Shown in pieces: positions 26,001 to 33,857 of a DNA stretch of 64,000 nucleotides. Origin of the DNA: Flavobacterium sp. TR2 (GTDB lineage: Bacteria; Bacteroidota; Bacteroidia; Flavobacteriales; Flavobacteriaceae); assembly GCF_025252405.1 (NCBI RefSeq), contig NZ_CP104307.1:3968001-4032000 (forward strand), in the 5' to 3' direction. The position numbers and the translations under genes were made by a program. Numbering within the stretch: the stretch's first letter is position 1; each line of letters starts with the position of its first letter. The notes under the pieces were generated by a model. That model did not search any database. It saw nothing but the letters and a program-made list of their open reading frames with translations, and had not been told where the DNA came from.

Positions 26001-26468
26001 GTTTCCTCCCACTGGCAGCATCCAAAAGGCTGGCCATGCTCCTTGCGCATTTGAAAGCTTCATGCGGGCTTCTACTCTACCGTATTTTAAAGAATACTTC
26101 CCTTCCGTTGTTAATTTTGAAGAAGCGTACGGCTGATCTGGAAATGATGCATTAGGCTGATATTTTGCTTCAATAATCAAATAGCTGTTTGCGCCTTCTT
26201 TCACAATCGTAGCCTGGTTTGGGTCGTAGCGCTGTGCCTCAGCATTTCCAAATCCGCAAAGCGACGGACAACCGTTTCCAGAGATGCTTTGCCATTTGGT
26301 TAAATCTACTGTAGTGCCATTAAATTCGTCAGACCATACAAGCGTGTTGCACTGGGCCTGAATTTTAAGAAATGGCAGCAGTAAGAATAAAACTGCCACA
26401 CAAAATTGTTTACATAAATAAGAATTGCTTTTCGGTGGTCGGCCGAAAAAAAAGTCATTTTGCTTCAT
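23088..26468 (-). CDS. GH16 beta-glucanase with PKD-like domain, three tandem modules, CBM32 and T9SS tail
   Basis: An 1126-residue secreted enzyme. Signal peptide to about residue 39. The GH16 jelly-roll spans 40-290 with the catalytic EIDIME (Glu162, Asp164, Glu167) and the WPAFWML strand, which indicates an endo-beta-1,3- or 1,3(4)-glucanase (laminarinase). A PKD-like domain lies at about 295-370. Three repeats of about 165 residues follow (starts near 375, 540 and 705), each opening with a Tyr/Phe-rich strand and sharing the motif (G/S)KY(V/I)R(N/K)(S/A)(S/T)E(L/Q)YD, then a TYYFDN strand. A discoidin-type CBM32 (NLALAKTATAS to LYEIEAYG) covers about 885-1020, and the last 70 residues are a T9SS domain. 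The triple modules are probably carbohydrate-binding; I cannot name the family. Unusually large for GH16. Confidence 0.93.
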   Translation of the reverse strand: MKQNDFFFGRPPKSNSYLCKQFCVAVLFLLLPFLKIQAQCNTLVWSDEFNGTTVDLTKWQSISGNGCPSLCGFGNAEAQRYDPNQATIVKEGANSYLIIEAKYQPNASFPDQPYASSKLTTEGKYSLKYGRVEARMKLSNAQGAWPAFWMLPVGGNWPYTGEIDIMEAKHRNPKSIDGTIHYDGGGYQFTGRSYSSPIDLSADFHVYAVEWGPNIIKWFVDDVLFHTATPNTTVNGGWPFNDNNFYIILNLAVGSYGTPYTRVNGTGVEPIPADFPAKLQVDYVRVYDGSFKYAVTGDNKVYQNETSKTYSVNAIAGATYNWTVPAGATIASGQGTNSITVNWGTSGGDVSVAATVSGCNVNNYKLAVTTEPALPVEKMHEDFQSNRNVLYPVKTGVLTEAVANPSATGINSSALVGKYVRNSSELYDVLNIRNVTITNANDYVYGRKRLSFDIYTSAPVGTKISMQLENSNVTTATNYPSGRHSGFKATTTVQNKWETIEFEFEKVIDPNTSALAINNVVILFESNSNSGATYYFDNLLTKAAPEKPIIATDVLQNYDGANKIIKGTTTGTYSVVANPGTNSVNSSANVAKYIRNASEQYDVLFFNTQTSIEDAGLFKNQTNKIMIDVYTTAPIGTVVSMNFENSATSLPANYPTGRNSNYVAITTKQNQWETLTFYYNSSPDAGTSNLAVNQMVLLFNSGSYTSDTYYFDNIRIGSTKLPDTFTSGVVYEDYQTIHNITFRDAIGTYTANTANPNASGINTSSNVGKYVRKSTELYDNFSFNTTLNNIGDFKAGTKKFAMDVYTSAPVGSVISWQAESSASVPSNYPVGRHSIYQGVVKQSNAWHTITFTYVSTPDASTADNDVNRFVFLFEPGTNSGNTYYFDNLRALNLVSTETPNVNLALAKTATASTLENGTFTANQATDGDGGTRWASSFANATEWIYVDLGSNYTLNRVVLKWEAAYATQYKVQLSADNVFTENETISTQTASDGGTDDLAVSGTGRYLRILCNAKALAPYGYSLYEIEAYGSSSTARMALNVEEESQKEETILAVYPNPTTNYVQVSSPENLNNKVITIYDNTGALILQQKPQGNESVIDVSRLRRGIYILNFKSDQKSWSKKLIKK

Positions 26469-26686
26469 TTTTAATAGGTTTTTAGTTAGTAAACATTATT
26501 TCATCAATACATTCTATTTTCAAAAAACAGATTGTATTTTCCGACAATAACAGCGCAATATTAACTAAAAAATCAGGCAAGACTTACATTTTGGAGTACG
26601 GTTTGACTACGGTACTATCGAAGAAATGTAACAAATCATCGACGAAAAGCATAAAATTACTTCAGATTTCGCTTTTAAGAGAAAAA

Positions 26687-29614
26687 TTAAAAATTGAGAA
26701 TGAATTCGGTGATATTCGTATCAGAAGGCAGCTGCAATTTTTTGCGAATGCGATAACGGGTATCTTCAACACCACGCACAGAAATTCCCAAAAGCGGAGC
26801 AATTTCTTTCGTATTAAAATTCATTCGCAGATAAGCGCACAAACGCATATCGCGAGGAGTCAATTCTGGGTAAGTCGATTTTAATCGCTGCATAAAATTA
26901 TCGTGCAGCTGATTGAAAATTTCTTCAAATTCATTCCAATGTTTGTCTCCCTGCAATTCATGATCAATTAATTTATTGATTTTGGCCAGCAGGCTAAAGT
27001 TTACATTCGGATCGTTTTTCTTATCAATCTGTCCAATCAAGTCCTTAATCGACAGCAAGATTTCATTTAAGTGAATCAAATTGACCGTACTTGAAGCCAC
27101 TTTCGCATTTTTAAGGTTTATGGTCGTTTGAAGATTCTCCCGAACAATAGCCATATTCTGCTGTTCCAATGTCAATTTCTGTTCGTTAAGTTCTGCACGG
27201 CTTCGAAGCAATTCTCTTTCCTGATTTTCTATTAATTGACGTCGTTGGCGCTCAGCAACAGATTTCTGATATCTAACAATTAGATAAATTACAATGCTAT
27301 AAAGCGCAAAATAAAATAAGTACGCCCAAATAGTTCTATACCAAGGAGGTAAAACTTTAAAGTGAAAAACAGCTTCTTCACTTACTACATCATACATATT
27401 TTTTGCTCGCACATGAAAAACATATTCGTTTTCAGGCAAATTGGTGTATTCTTTCTCCGTTTGAAGACTATAATCTGACCATGTTGGTTCAAAACCTTCG
27501 AGCCAATATTCATATTTCGTCGCATCGGCATCTTCAAAACAAAGAGAGGCAAAAGAAAAATGAAGCGCATTATTAGAATAGGGCAATATCGTTGAAAGTT
27601 TATCATATGCATAGCCCGTTTTATTTGGCAAAACATCATAACGGCTGGAAAACAACAGACTATCCTTTGGAAAAATGCATTTTACTTCAGAAATAATGGC
27701 TTTATATTTTGTTTGATATTTCTTATTCTTAATGGCGCTATAATGAATCAGCCCTTCTTGCGTTCCAAAAAAAACATCGCCGCTTTCTGTAGTCTGAATA
27801 TTTTCAAAACCTGGAACATAGATGTAACGAAGTTTTCTAAAAGGAAGCTCTTCAATTTTAAAACTTCCATTTGTCTGCCTGCTCATTTTTCCAGTATTTT
27901 CGCCAGAAATATACCAGATATTATCCTGATTGTCTGGCTTTAGCAATCGGATATGATTTTGCAATCCTAGATATTTTTTGAAAACTGGGTCCGGAATCAT
28001 TCTTTTTGAAGCTAAATCCTGTCTGTAAACGCCTTTAGTGGTGCCAAACAAAATCTGATTATCGATTTTAAAAGTGTTCAAAAACAGACTCGAGGGAAAA
28101 CCATTTTTATCATTATAAAACTGAATATCAGCAACAGAATCAAATGCGGCATTGAGTTTCAGCTTATAAATTCCTTTGTAACCGTGCGCAATCCAAATGT
28201 TGCCCTGTTTATCGGTTTCCATAATTCTGCTGCTTTCTTCAAAACCTTTTATGCGATGCTGAAAAACCCAAGAACCGTTTACTTTTTTCAGAAGATACAA
28301 TCCTGTATAACCGCCAACAAGCAATAAATCAGGATGATTCGGAACTAGAATTCCCTGCCAAGCGCCATCAATTTTTACCAGCGCTTTCGCGGAATTTCCG
28401 TTGATTTCAAATATTCCGTTTTTTTCAAAAGCCAACAGCGAATGTCCGAAAACGCCAACATTCCAGACATTCTCAGACATTCCAGAAATATGCTGAAAAG
28501 CTACGTTTTCTCTTTTCCCGCTTTTGTAGGCATCCCAATCTAGCCAAAATAAACCATTGTCTGTACCGATGTACAATTTATTCTGGTAGATCTGACTGCA
28601 ATAGATTTTGGTTTCAGAATTAGAACTGTCTATAATTTTGGATAAAGGAGATGAAATCTGAATCTGCGAAATTCCGCCTTTGAGCGTCACCCATAAATTT
28701 CCTTCCTTATCAATCTTAAAATTAGTTACATACTCATTCTGAAGTCCCATTTGTTTGTCAATATGCTGAATCAAATGCCCTTCACCGTCTATAACTATCA
28801 ACCCTGACTGACGGGTTCCAATTCCGAAATAGCCATCAGAAAGTTGAATTCCTGCCGAAATCTGATTCTCTTTGAGCAAATGGTCTGCCTCTGTTGCAAA
28901 TGGTTTAATTTGATTTTCGCTGAAGATAAAAAGACCCTTTTTTTGAGTGAAGAGCAAAAAGCCTTTTTTTGTTTGAAAAATCTTTCTAACCTGCATTCCA
29001 ACAAACTTCTGACCGTTTTCTAAAGGAATTAAAGCGTCGTCTTTTAGCTTTAATAATCCCTTTTCATTGTCCGAAATATAAATTTCTTTTCCTACTTCAA
29101 AGAAATCATCAAAAGCTTTTTTCGCATTTATCACCTTGATTGTATTGCTCTTATAAATAAAAATCCTTTCGTAAGAGAAAAAAATCACTTCATCATTTCG
29201 AATAACGGTATGCAGCACATCTCCAAAATTTCTTGCCGATTTAGGAAGCAGTTTGACCAAAGAAGTATATTGATATTGCCCATTTGGAAGCTGAATGACA
29301 AATCCGAAATCGCCTTGAGCGCCGACATAAATTTTATCCTTTTTATCTACTGCCAATGAGCGAACCATGCTTCGGTTTTCTGGCTGCGTCACAATGCTCC
29401 AGCGCACGCCATCAAACTGCATGATTCCAAAATGATTGGCAAAAAACATCATGCCTTTAGAATCTTGCAAAACATCCCAATTTTCAGATGCTGCTTTATA
29501 AGCTTTCGGACTGTAATTGGCTATAAATGGAACTCCAATCTTTTTGATTTGGGAATTGATAATCGGAGAAAATAAAAGGAATAGAAGTAAAATTCTAAAT
29601 TTAAATTTCATCAT
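26687..29614 (-). CDS. Propeller/Y_Y_Y sensor with LuxR-type DNA-binding domain
   Basis: A 975-residue one-component regulator. After a signal peptide (about 22 residues) come some 12-14 beta-propeller repeats (phrases such as DSKGMMFFANHFGIMQFDG and DKEGNLWVTLKGGISQ), a Y_Y_Y beta-sandwich (about 680-755), one transmembrane helix (WAYLFYFALYSIVIYLIVRY, about 765-785), a long coiled coil, and a C-terminal helix-turn-helix (LTPRDMRLCAYL, NFNTKEIAPLLGIS, VEDTRYRIRKKL). It has no kinase or receiver domain, so the signal would go straight from periplasm to DNA. It lies 218 bp upstream of the GH16 gene on the same strand and probably activates the GH16-GH64-GH18 series. Confidence 0.92.
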   Translation of the reverse strand: MMKFKFRILLLFLLFSPIINSQIKKIGVPFIANYSPKAYKAASENWDVLQDSKGMMFFANHFGIMQFDGVRWSIVTQPENRSMVRSLAVDKKDKIYVGAQGDFGFVIQLPNGQYQYTSLVKLLPKSARNFGDVLHTVIRNDEVIFFSYERIFIYKSNTIKVINAKKAFDDFFEVGKEIYISDNEKGLLKLKDDALIPLENGQKFVGMQVRKIFQTKKGFLLFTQKKGLFIFSENQIKPFATEADHLLKENQISAGIQLSDGYFGIGTRQSGLIVIDGEGHLIQHIDKQMGLQNEYVTNFKIDKEGNLWVTLKGGISQIQISSPLSKIIDSSNSETKIYCSQIYQNKLYIGTDNGLFWLDWDAYKSGKRENVAFQHISGMSENVWNVGVFGHSLLAFEKNGIFEINGNSAKALVKIDGAWQGILVPNHPDLLLVGGYTGLYLLKKVNGSWVFQHRIKGFEESSRIMETDKQGNIWIAHGYKGIYKLKLNAAFDSVADIQFYNDKNGFPSSLFLNTFKIDNQILFGTTKGVYRQDLASKRMIPDPVFKKYLGLQNHIRLLKPDNQDNIWYISGENTGKMSRQTNGSFKIEELPFRKLRYIYVPGFENIQTTESGDVFFGTQEGLIHYSAIKNKKYQTKYKAIISEVKCIFPKDSLLFSSRYDVLPNKTGYAYDKLSTILPYSNNALHFSFASLCFEDADATKYEYWLEGFEPTWSDYSLQTEKEYTNLPENEYVFHVRAKNMYDVVSEEAVFHFKVLPPWYRTIWAYLFYFALYSIVIYLIVRYQKSVAERQRRQLIENQERELLRSRAELNEQKLTLEQQNMAIVRENLQTTINLKNAKVASSTVNLIHLNEILLSIKDLIGQIDKKNDPNVNFSLLAKINKLIDHELQGDKHWNEFEEIFNQLHDNFMQRLKSTYPELTPRDMRLCAYLRMNFNTKEIAPLLGISVRGVEDTRYRIRKKLQLPSDTNITEFILNF

Positions 29615-29959
29615 TCTGCAGCTGTCTGTAGGTTAGTTCTGTGATTTTTTGAAATCACAATCTAAAAAATGCTTCTTTGGGAAAAGTATTTTCTAAACAA
29701 AAACATTCTTTTTTCAAGTGCACCAATAACAATTATTCATTATTACCTAAACAAAAGAGAGAATGTTGAAAATCAAATATATAAAATTTTATTTTAATGC
29801 AACAAATTACATTTTAAGTGGAGAATTTGATAATTAGACAATGTATCAATTAGATAATTAAACTTTGACAAAGTTCTTATGGATGAGTGCCTTCGACTTC
29901 GCTCAGGCTGACAAGCCGCTGTCAGGCTGAGCGTAGTCGAAGCCCATTCCAAACAAAAC
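29615..29959. repeat. Spacer with a long CTTCGAC hairpin
   Basis: The 345-bp gap contains the promoter noted above and, at 29890-29942, an inverted repeat of 22-bp arms with two mismatches and an 8-9 base loop (CTTCGACTTCGCTCAGG versus CCTGAGCGTAGTCGAAG in complement). A half copy of the CTTTGACAAAG motif is at 29867-29877. No coding potential seen. Confidence 0.75.
29774..29806 (-). promoter_or_regulatory. Probable promoter of the propeller/LuxR regulator
   Basis: On the minus strand TTTG (29806-29803), a 21-bp spacer, then TATATTTG (29781-29774): both elements and spacing fit the Bacteroidota consensus TTTG-N17-23-TAnnTTTG. It implies a leader of about 155 nt. Confidence 0.5.
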
Positions 29960-30610
29960 TTAAAACCCAAGTTTCTCGCTTAATTCCTCATACGAACTAA
30001 AAAGCTCCGCTCCTTCTTCTTCTAAATCATCATTATTAAAGCCATTTGCAAAACCGTACACTTTAAATCCGCCGCTTATTCCAGCCTTAACGCCAGCTTT
30101 GCTGTCTTCAACAACAATGCAATCTTTTACTTCAAAACCCATTACTGCAGCCGCATGAAGAAATATTCCGGGTTCTGGCTTCCAGCTGCCAATTTGATAC
30201 GAACTAAATATTTTATTTTCGAATTTATCCAACAGTCCCGCCACTTCGAGATTCAGACGAATTTTATCTACTGGCCCGCTCGATGCAACGCAATATGAAA
30301 TCTTTATTTTTTCGATAAAATCAAGAACACCTTTCATTGGTTTTACCTCAGTTTTAAAAGCTTCAAAACTCTTTTCGCGATATTCGGTTTCAAAATTTTC
30401 AGGCAATTTCTGATCGATCGCCTCTTCAATATGTCTGAAACAATCTTTCAGGTTTCGTCCATTAAAATGACGGTAGGCATCTTCCAATTCCATTTCAAAT
30501 CCATGTTCCTGAGCCATAGCCAGCAATATTCCGTTGCCAATTTTTTCTGTATCGACCAATACTCCGTCACAATCGAAAATAATACATTTAACCATTTTGT
30601 TGATTTTCAT
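29960..30610 (-). CDS. HAD-superfamily sugar phosphatase or phosphoglucomutase-like protein
   Basis: A 216-residue cytoplasmic HAD hydrolase, subfamily IA. Motif I is FDCDGVLVDTE with the nucleophile Asp and the general acid two residues later; motif II is SSGPV; motif III is the Lys in GSWKPEPGIF; motif IV is VVEDSKAGVKAG. A helical cap (about 20-85) lies between motifs I and II, as in beta-phosphoglucomutases and 2-deoxyglucose-6-phosphatases. The substrate cannot be told. An alternative start at MVKCII (30595) is equally credible. It is divergent from the DUF4861 gene, so its link to the uronate locus is only positional. Confidence 0.88.
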   Translation of the reverse strand: MKINKMVKCIIFDCDGVLVDTEKIGNGILLAMAQEHGFEMELEDAYRHFNGRNLKDCFRHIEEAIDQKLPENFETEYREKSFEAFKTEVKPMKGVLDFIEKIKISYCVASSGPVDKIRLNLEVAGLLDKFENKIFSSYQIGSWKPEPGIFLHAAAVMGFEVKDCIVVEDSKAGVKAGISGGFKVYGFANGFNNDDLEEEGAELFSSYEELSEKLGF

Positions 30611-30808
30611 TTAATTACATAAACTCCCGAAATCAAAATCAGGGAATGTAAATTACGAAAAATAATCGATTTCATTCTCAAAGCCTTTCTGCTCATTTTC
30701 AAGCTTCTGTACATAATTACTCCTATTCTGTATTTTCAATACGATTTTGATTTGTACTTTTATAATCCTATCAAGCCTAATTTTTGAAATATTAAAAACC
30801 GAAGAATT

Positions 30809-31978
30809 TTGAAAAAACATCTTTTTATCATAACCATTCTGACAGCTAATTTTACTGCTTTTTCTCAGAATAAAATCATTACGATCACCAACAATTTAAA
30901 AGTTGACAGAGCATTTGAAACTATCGAATTGACTAAAAAATCTCTTGGATTAAATGCAGATTCTAAGCTTGAAAATTATGCCGTAAAAGAAATTGGCAGC
31001 AATAGTTACTTAGAAACACAAACGGTAGATAATGATGGCGACGGAAATGCAGATGTGCTGCTTTTCCAGCCAAAAATCAAAGCTTCTTCCAAACAGGATT
31101 TTGAAGTGCTGATTGGCACAAATCCTACGGCTTCAAAAGTGGTGAATTGCTATTCTCGTTTTGTTCCAGAGCGTACAGACGATTATGCTTGGGAAAATAA
31201 TAAAGTTGCATTTAGAACTTACGGTCCAGTAGCTCAAAAAATGGTTGAAGACAAAATTCCAGGAGGAACGCTAACGAGCGGAATTGACGCTTGGCTAAAA
31301 AGAGTCGATTATCCAATCATTAATAAATGGTACGAAAAAGCGACTAACGGAACCGGAACGTACCATAAAGACACTGGCGAAGGTTTGGATAATTTTCACG
31401 TGGGCGACAGCCGCGGCGTGGGCGGAATTGCTGTAAATGTTGACGGAAAATATTATTTCTCTAAAAATTTTATCAGCTGGAAAACCATTACAACGGGTCC
31501 AATCAGAACTAGTTTTATTCTGACTTATGCAGATTGGGACGCAAAGGGCAATAAAATAACCGAATCAAAATTGATCAGTCTAGATTACGGAAGCCAGCTT
31601 TCGCGTTTTGAAATCAATATTACAGGAACCAAACAAATTGCAGCTGGACTAACGCTTCATGATAAAAAAGGAGCTATCGGCACCAATCTAAAAGAAGGCT
31701 GGCTGAGCTATTGGGAACCTATCGACGATTCTGAAATCGGAATAGGTTTAGTTGCTCCCAAAAATACTTTGCTAAGTTTTGACAATCATGTTACTGATGA
31801 AAAAGACTTGAGCAATCTCTATGGAAATATTTCAGTAAAAAACAATAAAGCCGTTTATTATGTTGGTTTTGGATGGAAAAAAGGAAGTCCGTTCCAAACC
31901 AAACAGGAATGGGAAAAATACCTGAGTTCTTTTGCTGAGAAAATTAATAATCCTTTGATTGTGAAAGTGAAGAAGTGA
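30809..31978 (+). CDS. Secreted DUF4861 protein, TTG start
   Basis: A 389-residue exported protein. The start codon is TTG, chosen because it gives a complete signal peptide (KKHLFIITILTANFTAFSQ) and no ATG lies nearby. The body is a beta-rich fold of the DUF4861 family, including DNDGDGNADVLLFQP, YSRFVPERTDDYAWENN and FGWKKGSPF. DUF4861 proteins are recurrent in Bacteroidota polysaccharide loci, often beside polysaccharide lyases and unsaturated-uronide hydrolases, but I know of no firm biochemical role. It is convergent with the lacI-like gene and is the first gene of the uronate region. A galactose-mutarotase-like fold is possible. Confidence 0.85.
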   Translation: MKKHLFIITILTANFTAFSQNKIITITNNLKVDRAFETIELTKKSLGLNADSKLENYAVKEIGSNSYLETQTVDNDGDGNADVLLFQPKIKASSKQDFEVLIGTNPTASKVVNCYSRFVPERTDDYAWENNKVAFRTYGPVAQKMVEDKIPGGTLTSGIDAWLKRVDYPIINKWYEKATNGTGTYHKDTGEGLDNFHVGDSRGVGGIAVNVDGKYYFSKNFISWKTITTGPIRTSFILTYADWDAKGNKITESKLISLDYGSQLSRFEINITGTKQIAAGLTLHDKKGAIGTNLKEGWLSYWEPIDDSEIGIGLVAPKNTLLSFDNHVTDEKDLSNLYGNISVKNNKAVYYVGFGWKKGSPFQTKQEWEKYLSSFAEKINNPLIVKVKK

Positions 31979-32213
31979 TTTTTTTTTGCCGCTAAGGCGC
32001 TAAGACACAAAGATTTTTTAGAACATAGCTCACGGTTTCAACCGTGGAAACGTATTCCTATTCTGCATTGTATTCCCGTGGTTGAAACCACGGGCTATGT
32101 TTAATATCAATTTGTTCTCTAGGCGTGAAACCACGGGTTATATCTTAACTACGCTTGAACAAAAAAATATCAAAAATATATTTTTATATACTCAATATGT
32201 AATAAAAATATAT
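31979..32213. repeat. GTTGAAACC hairpin pair between DUF4861 and lacI-like genes
   Basis: Positions 32024-32047 (CATAGCTCACGGTTTCAACC and on) and 32076-32099 form an inverted repeat of the same family as 17989-18066; a third partial arm (GTGAAACCACGGGTTATA) follows at 32126-32145. Just after the DUF4861 stop, 31986-32013 carries a GCCGCTAAGGCGCTAAGACA-type repeat. Confidence 0.8.
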
Positions 32214-33236
32214 TTATCTTCTTACAGGAAAATAATTCTCCTTCAAAATAATCTCCAACGGAATATATTGCGTCCGTTCCGTTTCTTCCTGAAGAACCAA
32301 TTTCTTATACAAATAATTGATTCCCAAATACCCCTGCTCTTCTGGCCTTTGATTGATTAAGAAATCAATTACGCCTTTGTTTAGATATTCTATATTTTCC
32401 TTTAGCAAATCAAAACCAATTATTCGAACACCTCTTATATTGTTTTTTTCTAAGAACTGAGCAACAATGTAGGCTCTGGAATTGGGCACAAAGACACTGT
32501 TTACTCCAGAAAACATCTCCAAACTTAGCTGATCAATTCCTGAGTCTTTTAAAGTTACTTCTGAAAATTTAAAATGAGTCAATTCGTTATGATCTTCAAA
32601 ATAAGAATAAAATCCTTTGATGCGCTGCTGATAAACAGAAGTGCTTTCAATCTCACGGGTAATTTTAAAGATCAGAACCTGTCTTTCATTTTTCACTGCA
32701 AAACTGATTAGTCTTCCCGCCAAATAGCCGCTCTGAAAAGCATCCTGACCAACGTAAGCGTGTTCATTTTCTTCAGAAATATTCGAATCGATCATCACAA
32801 CAGGAATATTTTTCTTTTCGTATTCTTTTAAAAACCGAACCGAATCATCATAAAAAATCGGAGCAAATAACAGACCATTACAATCAAACTGCATCACTTT
32901 CTGCACTGTTTCTTTAAAAGATGCCAAATTATAATCGTAAAAAAAGTAATCCAGTACAATTCCGAATTTGCTAAACTCCAAAGCTGCTTTTTCAATACCT
33001 TCAGCCTGGCTTTTCCAATATTCTAAAGTTTCAGATTTTGGAAGAAAAACTGCAAAATGAAATTTCTTATTCAGCGCCAGATTGCTTGCCAGAATATTTC
33101 GCTTATAACCATATTCTTCAATAATCGCATTCACCTTGTCAACGGTTTCTTGAGCCACTTGTCCACGTTTGTGTATAATCCTATCCACTGTTCCTGCAGA
33201 GATATTGGCTAATTCGGCAATTTTTTTAATTGTTAT
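32214..33236 (-). CDS. LacI-family transcriptional regulator with a non-standard start codon
   Basis: A repressor with a LacI-type helix-turn-helix and a periplasmic-binding-protein-like sensor domain. The only standard start codon in frame is a GTG at 33188, inside the recognition helix, which would delete half the DNA-binding domain. The frame stays open upstream and encodes the missing half perfectly (ITIKKIAELANISAGT before VDRIIHKRG). No ATG, GTG, TTG or CTG occurs before the stop at 33296-33294. The codon at 33236-33234 is ATA, exactly where family members have ATG (MTIKKIAELA), so I set the start there. The sensor domain (FAVFLPKSE to IILKENYF) is intact. It faces the yhcH-eda-uxuB-uxuA operon and a candidate operator at 33346-33359, so it probably senses a uronate intermediate. 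Confidence 0.82.
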   Translation of the reverse strand: MTIKKIAELANISAGTVDRIIHKRGQVAQETVDKVNAIIEEYGYKRNILASNLALNKKFHFAVFLPKSETLEYWKSQAEGIEKAALEFSKFGIVLDYFFYDYNLASFKETVQKVMQFDCNGLLFAPIFYDDSVRFLKEYEKKNIPVVMIDSNISEENEHAYVGQDAFQSGYLAGRLISFAVKNERQVLIFKITREIESTSVYQQRIKGFYSYFEDHNELTHFKFSEVTLKDSGIDQLSLEMFSGVNSVFVPNSRAYIVAQFLEKNNIRGVRIIGFDLLKENIEYLNKGVIDFLINQRPEEQGYLGINYLYKKLVLQEETERTQYIPLEIILKENYFPVRR

Positions 33237-33297
33237 GATATTGATTCTTTTTAAGTTAAAAATATAAAAGCAGTCGGGTAAAATTAATTTATTTTAT

Positions 33298-33305
33298 CAA
33301 AAATA
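33298..33305 (-). promoter_or_regulatory. Possible -7 box of the lacI-like gene
   Basis: TATTTTTG on the minus strand matches TAnnTTTG and lies about 60 bp upstream of the ATA at 33236. No -33 element found. Confidence 0.35.
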
Positions 33306-33306
33306 A

Positions 33307-33337
33307 GTTGTTTTACATCACATTTTGCATACATTTG
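33307..33337 (+). promoter_or_regulatory. Promoter of the uronate operon
   Basis: TTG at 33308-33310, a 19-bp spacer, and TACATTTG at 33330-33337: an exact fit to the Flavobacterium housekeeping promoter (TTG-N19-TAnnTTTG). The predicted transcription start is around 33342. Confidence 0.7.
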
Positions 33338-33345
33338 TAAAACAC

Positions 33346-33359
33346 CGTGTACGCACACG
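33346..33359. promoter_or_regulatory. Candidate LacI-type operator
   Basis: An inverted repeat CGTGT-ACGC-ACACG placed at the predicted transcription start of the uronate operon, between it and the divergent lacI-like gene. The position suits repression. I saw no second copy in other intergenic regions of the window. Confidence 0.5.
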
Positions 33360-33405
33360 CAAATATACGCATAACATCAAAAAACCAAAATAAAAACCGT
33401 ACAAA

Positions 33406-33855
33406 ATGATAATAGACTCATTGCATAATGCAGCAAAATACTATAGTCTGCATCCAAACTTCAAAAAAGCATTTGATTATGTAAACCAAAATGATATTGC
33501 CAATCTTGAAGAAGGCGCTTACGAAATTGGTGAAGGATTAAAACTAATTGTAATTGTGGGCGAAGGAAGCACAAGAGAAGAAAGCATTAAAGGTTTTGAA
33601 TGCCATGACAAAAACATCGATATTCAGATTTCGATCATTGGTCCTGAAACATTTGCATGGAAACCAAGAGAAAAATGCATCAGTCCAAATGGCGATTACA
33701 TCGACGAAAGAGATGTTCGTTTTTTTCATGATAAGCCAGATATGTTTTTTGAAATAAAAGAAAAACAATTTGCAATTCTATTTCCAGAAGATGTTCATTC
33801 TGCCATGATTGGAAGCGGGCCATTGAAAAAAATTGTAATTAAAGTAAAAATATAA
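33406..33855 (+). CDS. YhcH/YjgK/YiaL family sugar-metabolism protein
   Basis: A 149-residue cupin-fold cytoplasmic protein of the DUF386 family. Visible: NLEEGAYEIGEGLKLIV, FECHDKNIDIQISIIGPE with the conserved His, RFFHDKPDMFFEIKEKQFAILFPEDVHSAMIG with the metal-site Glu, Asp and His. E. coli relatives sit in sialic acid and 2,3-diketogulonate operons and are suggested anomerases or isomerases. It is the first gene of the uronate operon, 2 bp before the aldolase gene. A minor role in handling free uronate anomers is plausible. Confidence 0.88.
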   Translation: MIIDSLHNAAKYYSLHPNFKKAFDYVNQNDIANLEEGAYEIGEGLKLIVIVGEGSTREESIKGFECHDKNIDIQISIIGPETFAWKPREKCISPNGDYIDERDVRFFHDKPDMFFEIKEKQFAILFPEDVHSAMIGSGPLKKIVIKVKI

Positions 33856-33857
33856 TC

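Noticed and set aside
32082..32360. A 92-codon plus-strand frame over the GTTGAAACC repeat and the lacI-like 3' end
   Set aside because: It is antisense to a well-supported gene for half its length and repeat-derived for the rest.
33186..33188. GTG at 33188 as the true start of the lacI-like gene
   Set aside because: It lies in the recognition helix; the upstream in-frame sequence encodes the rest of a canonical helix-turn-helix.
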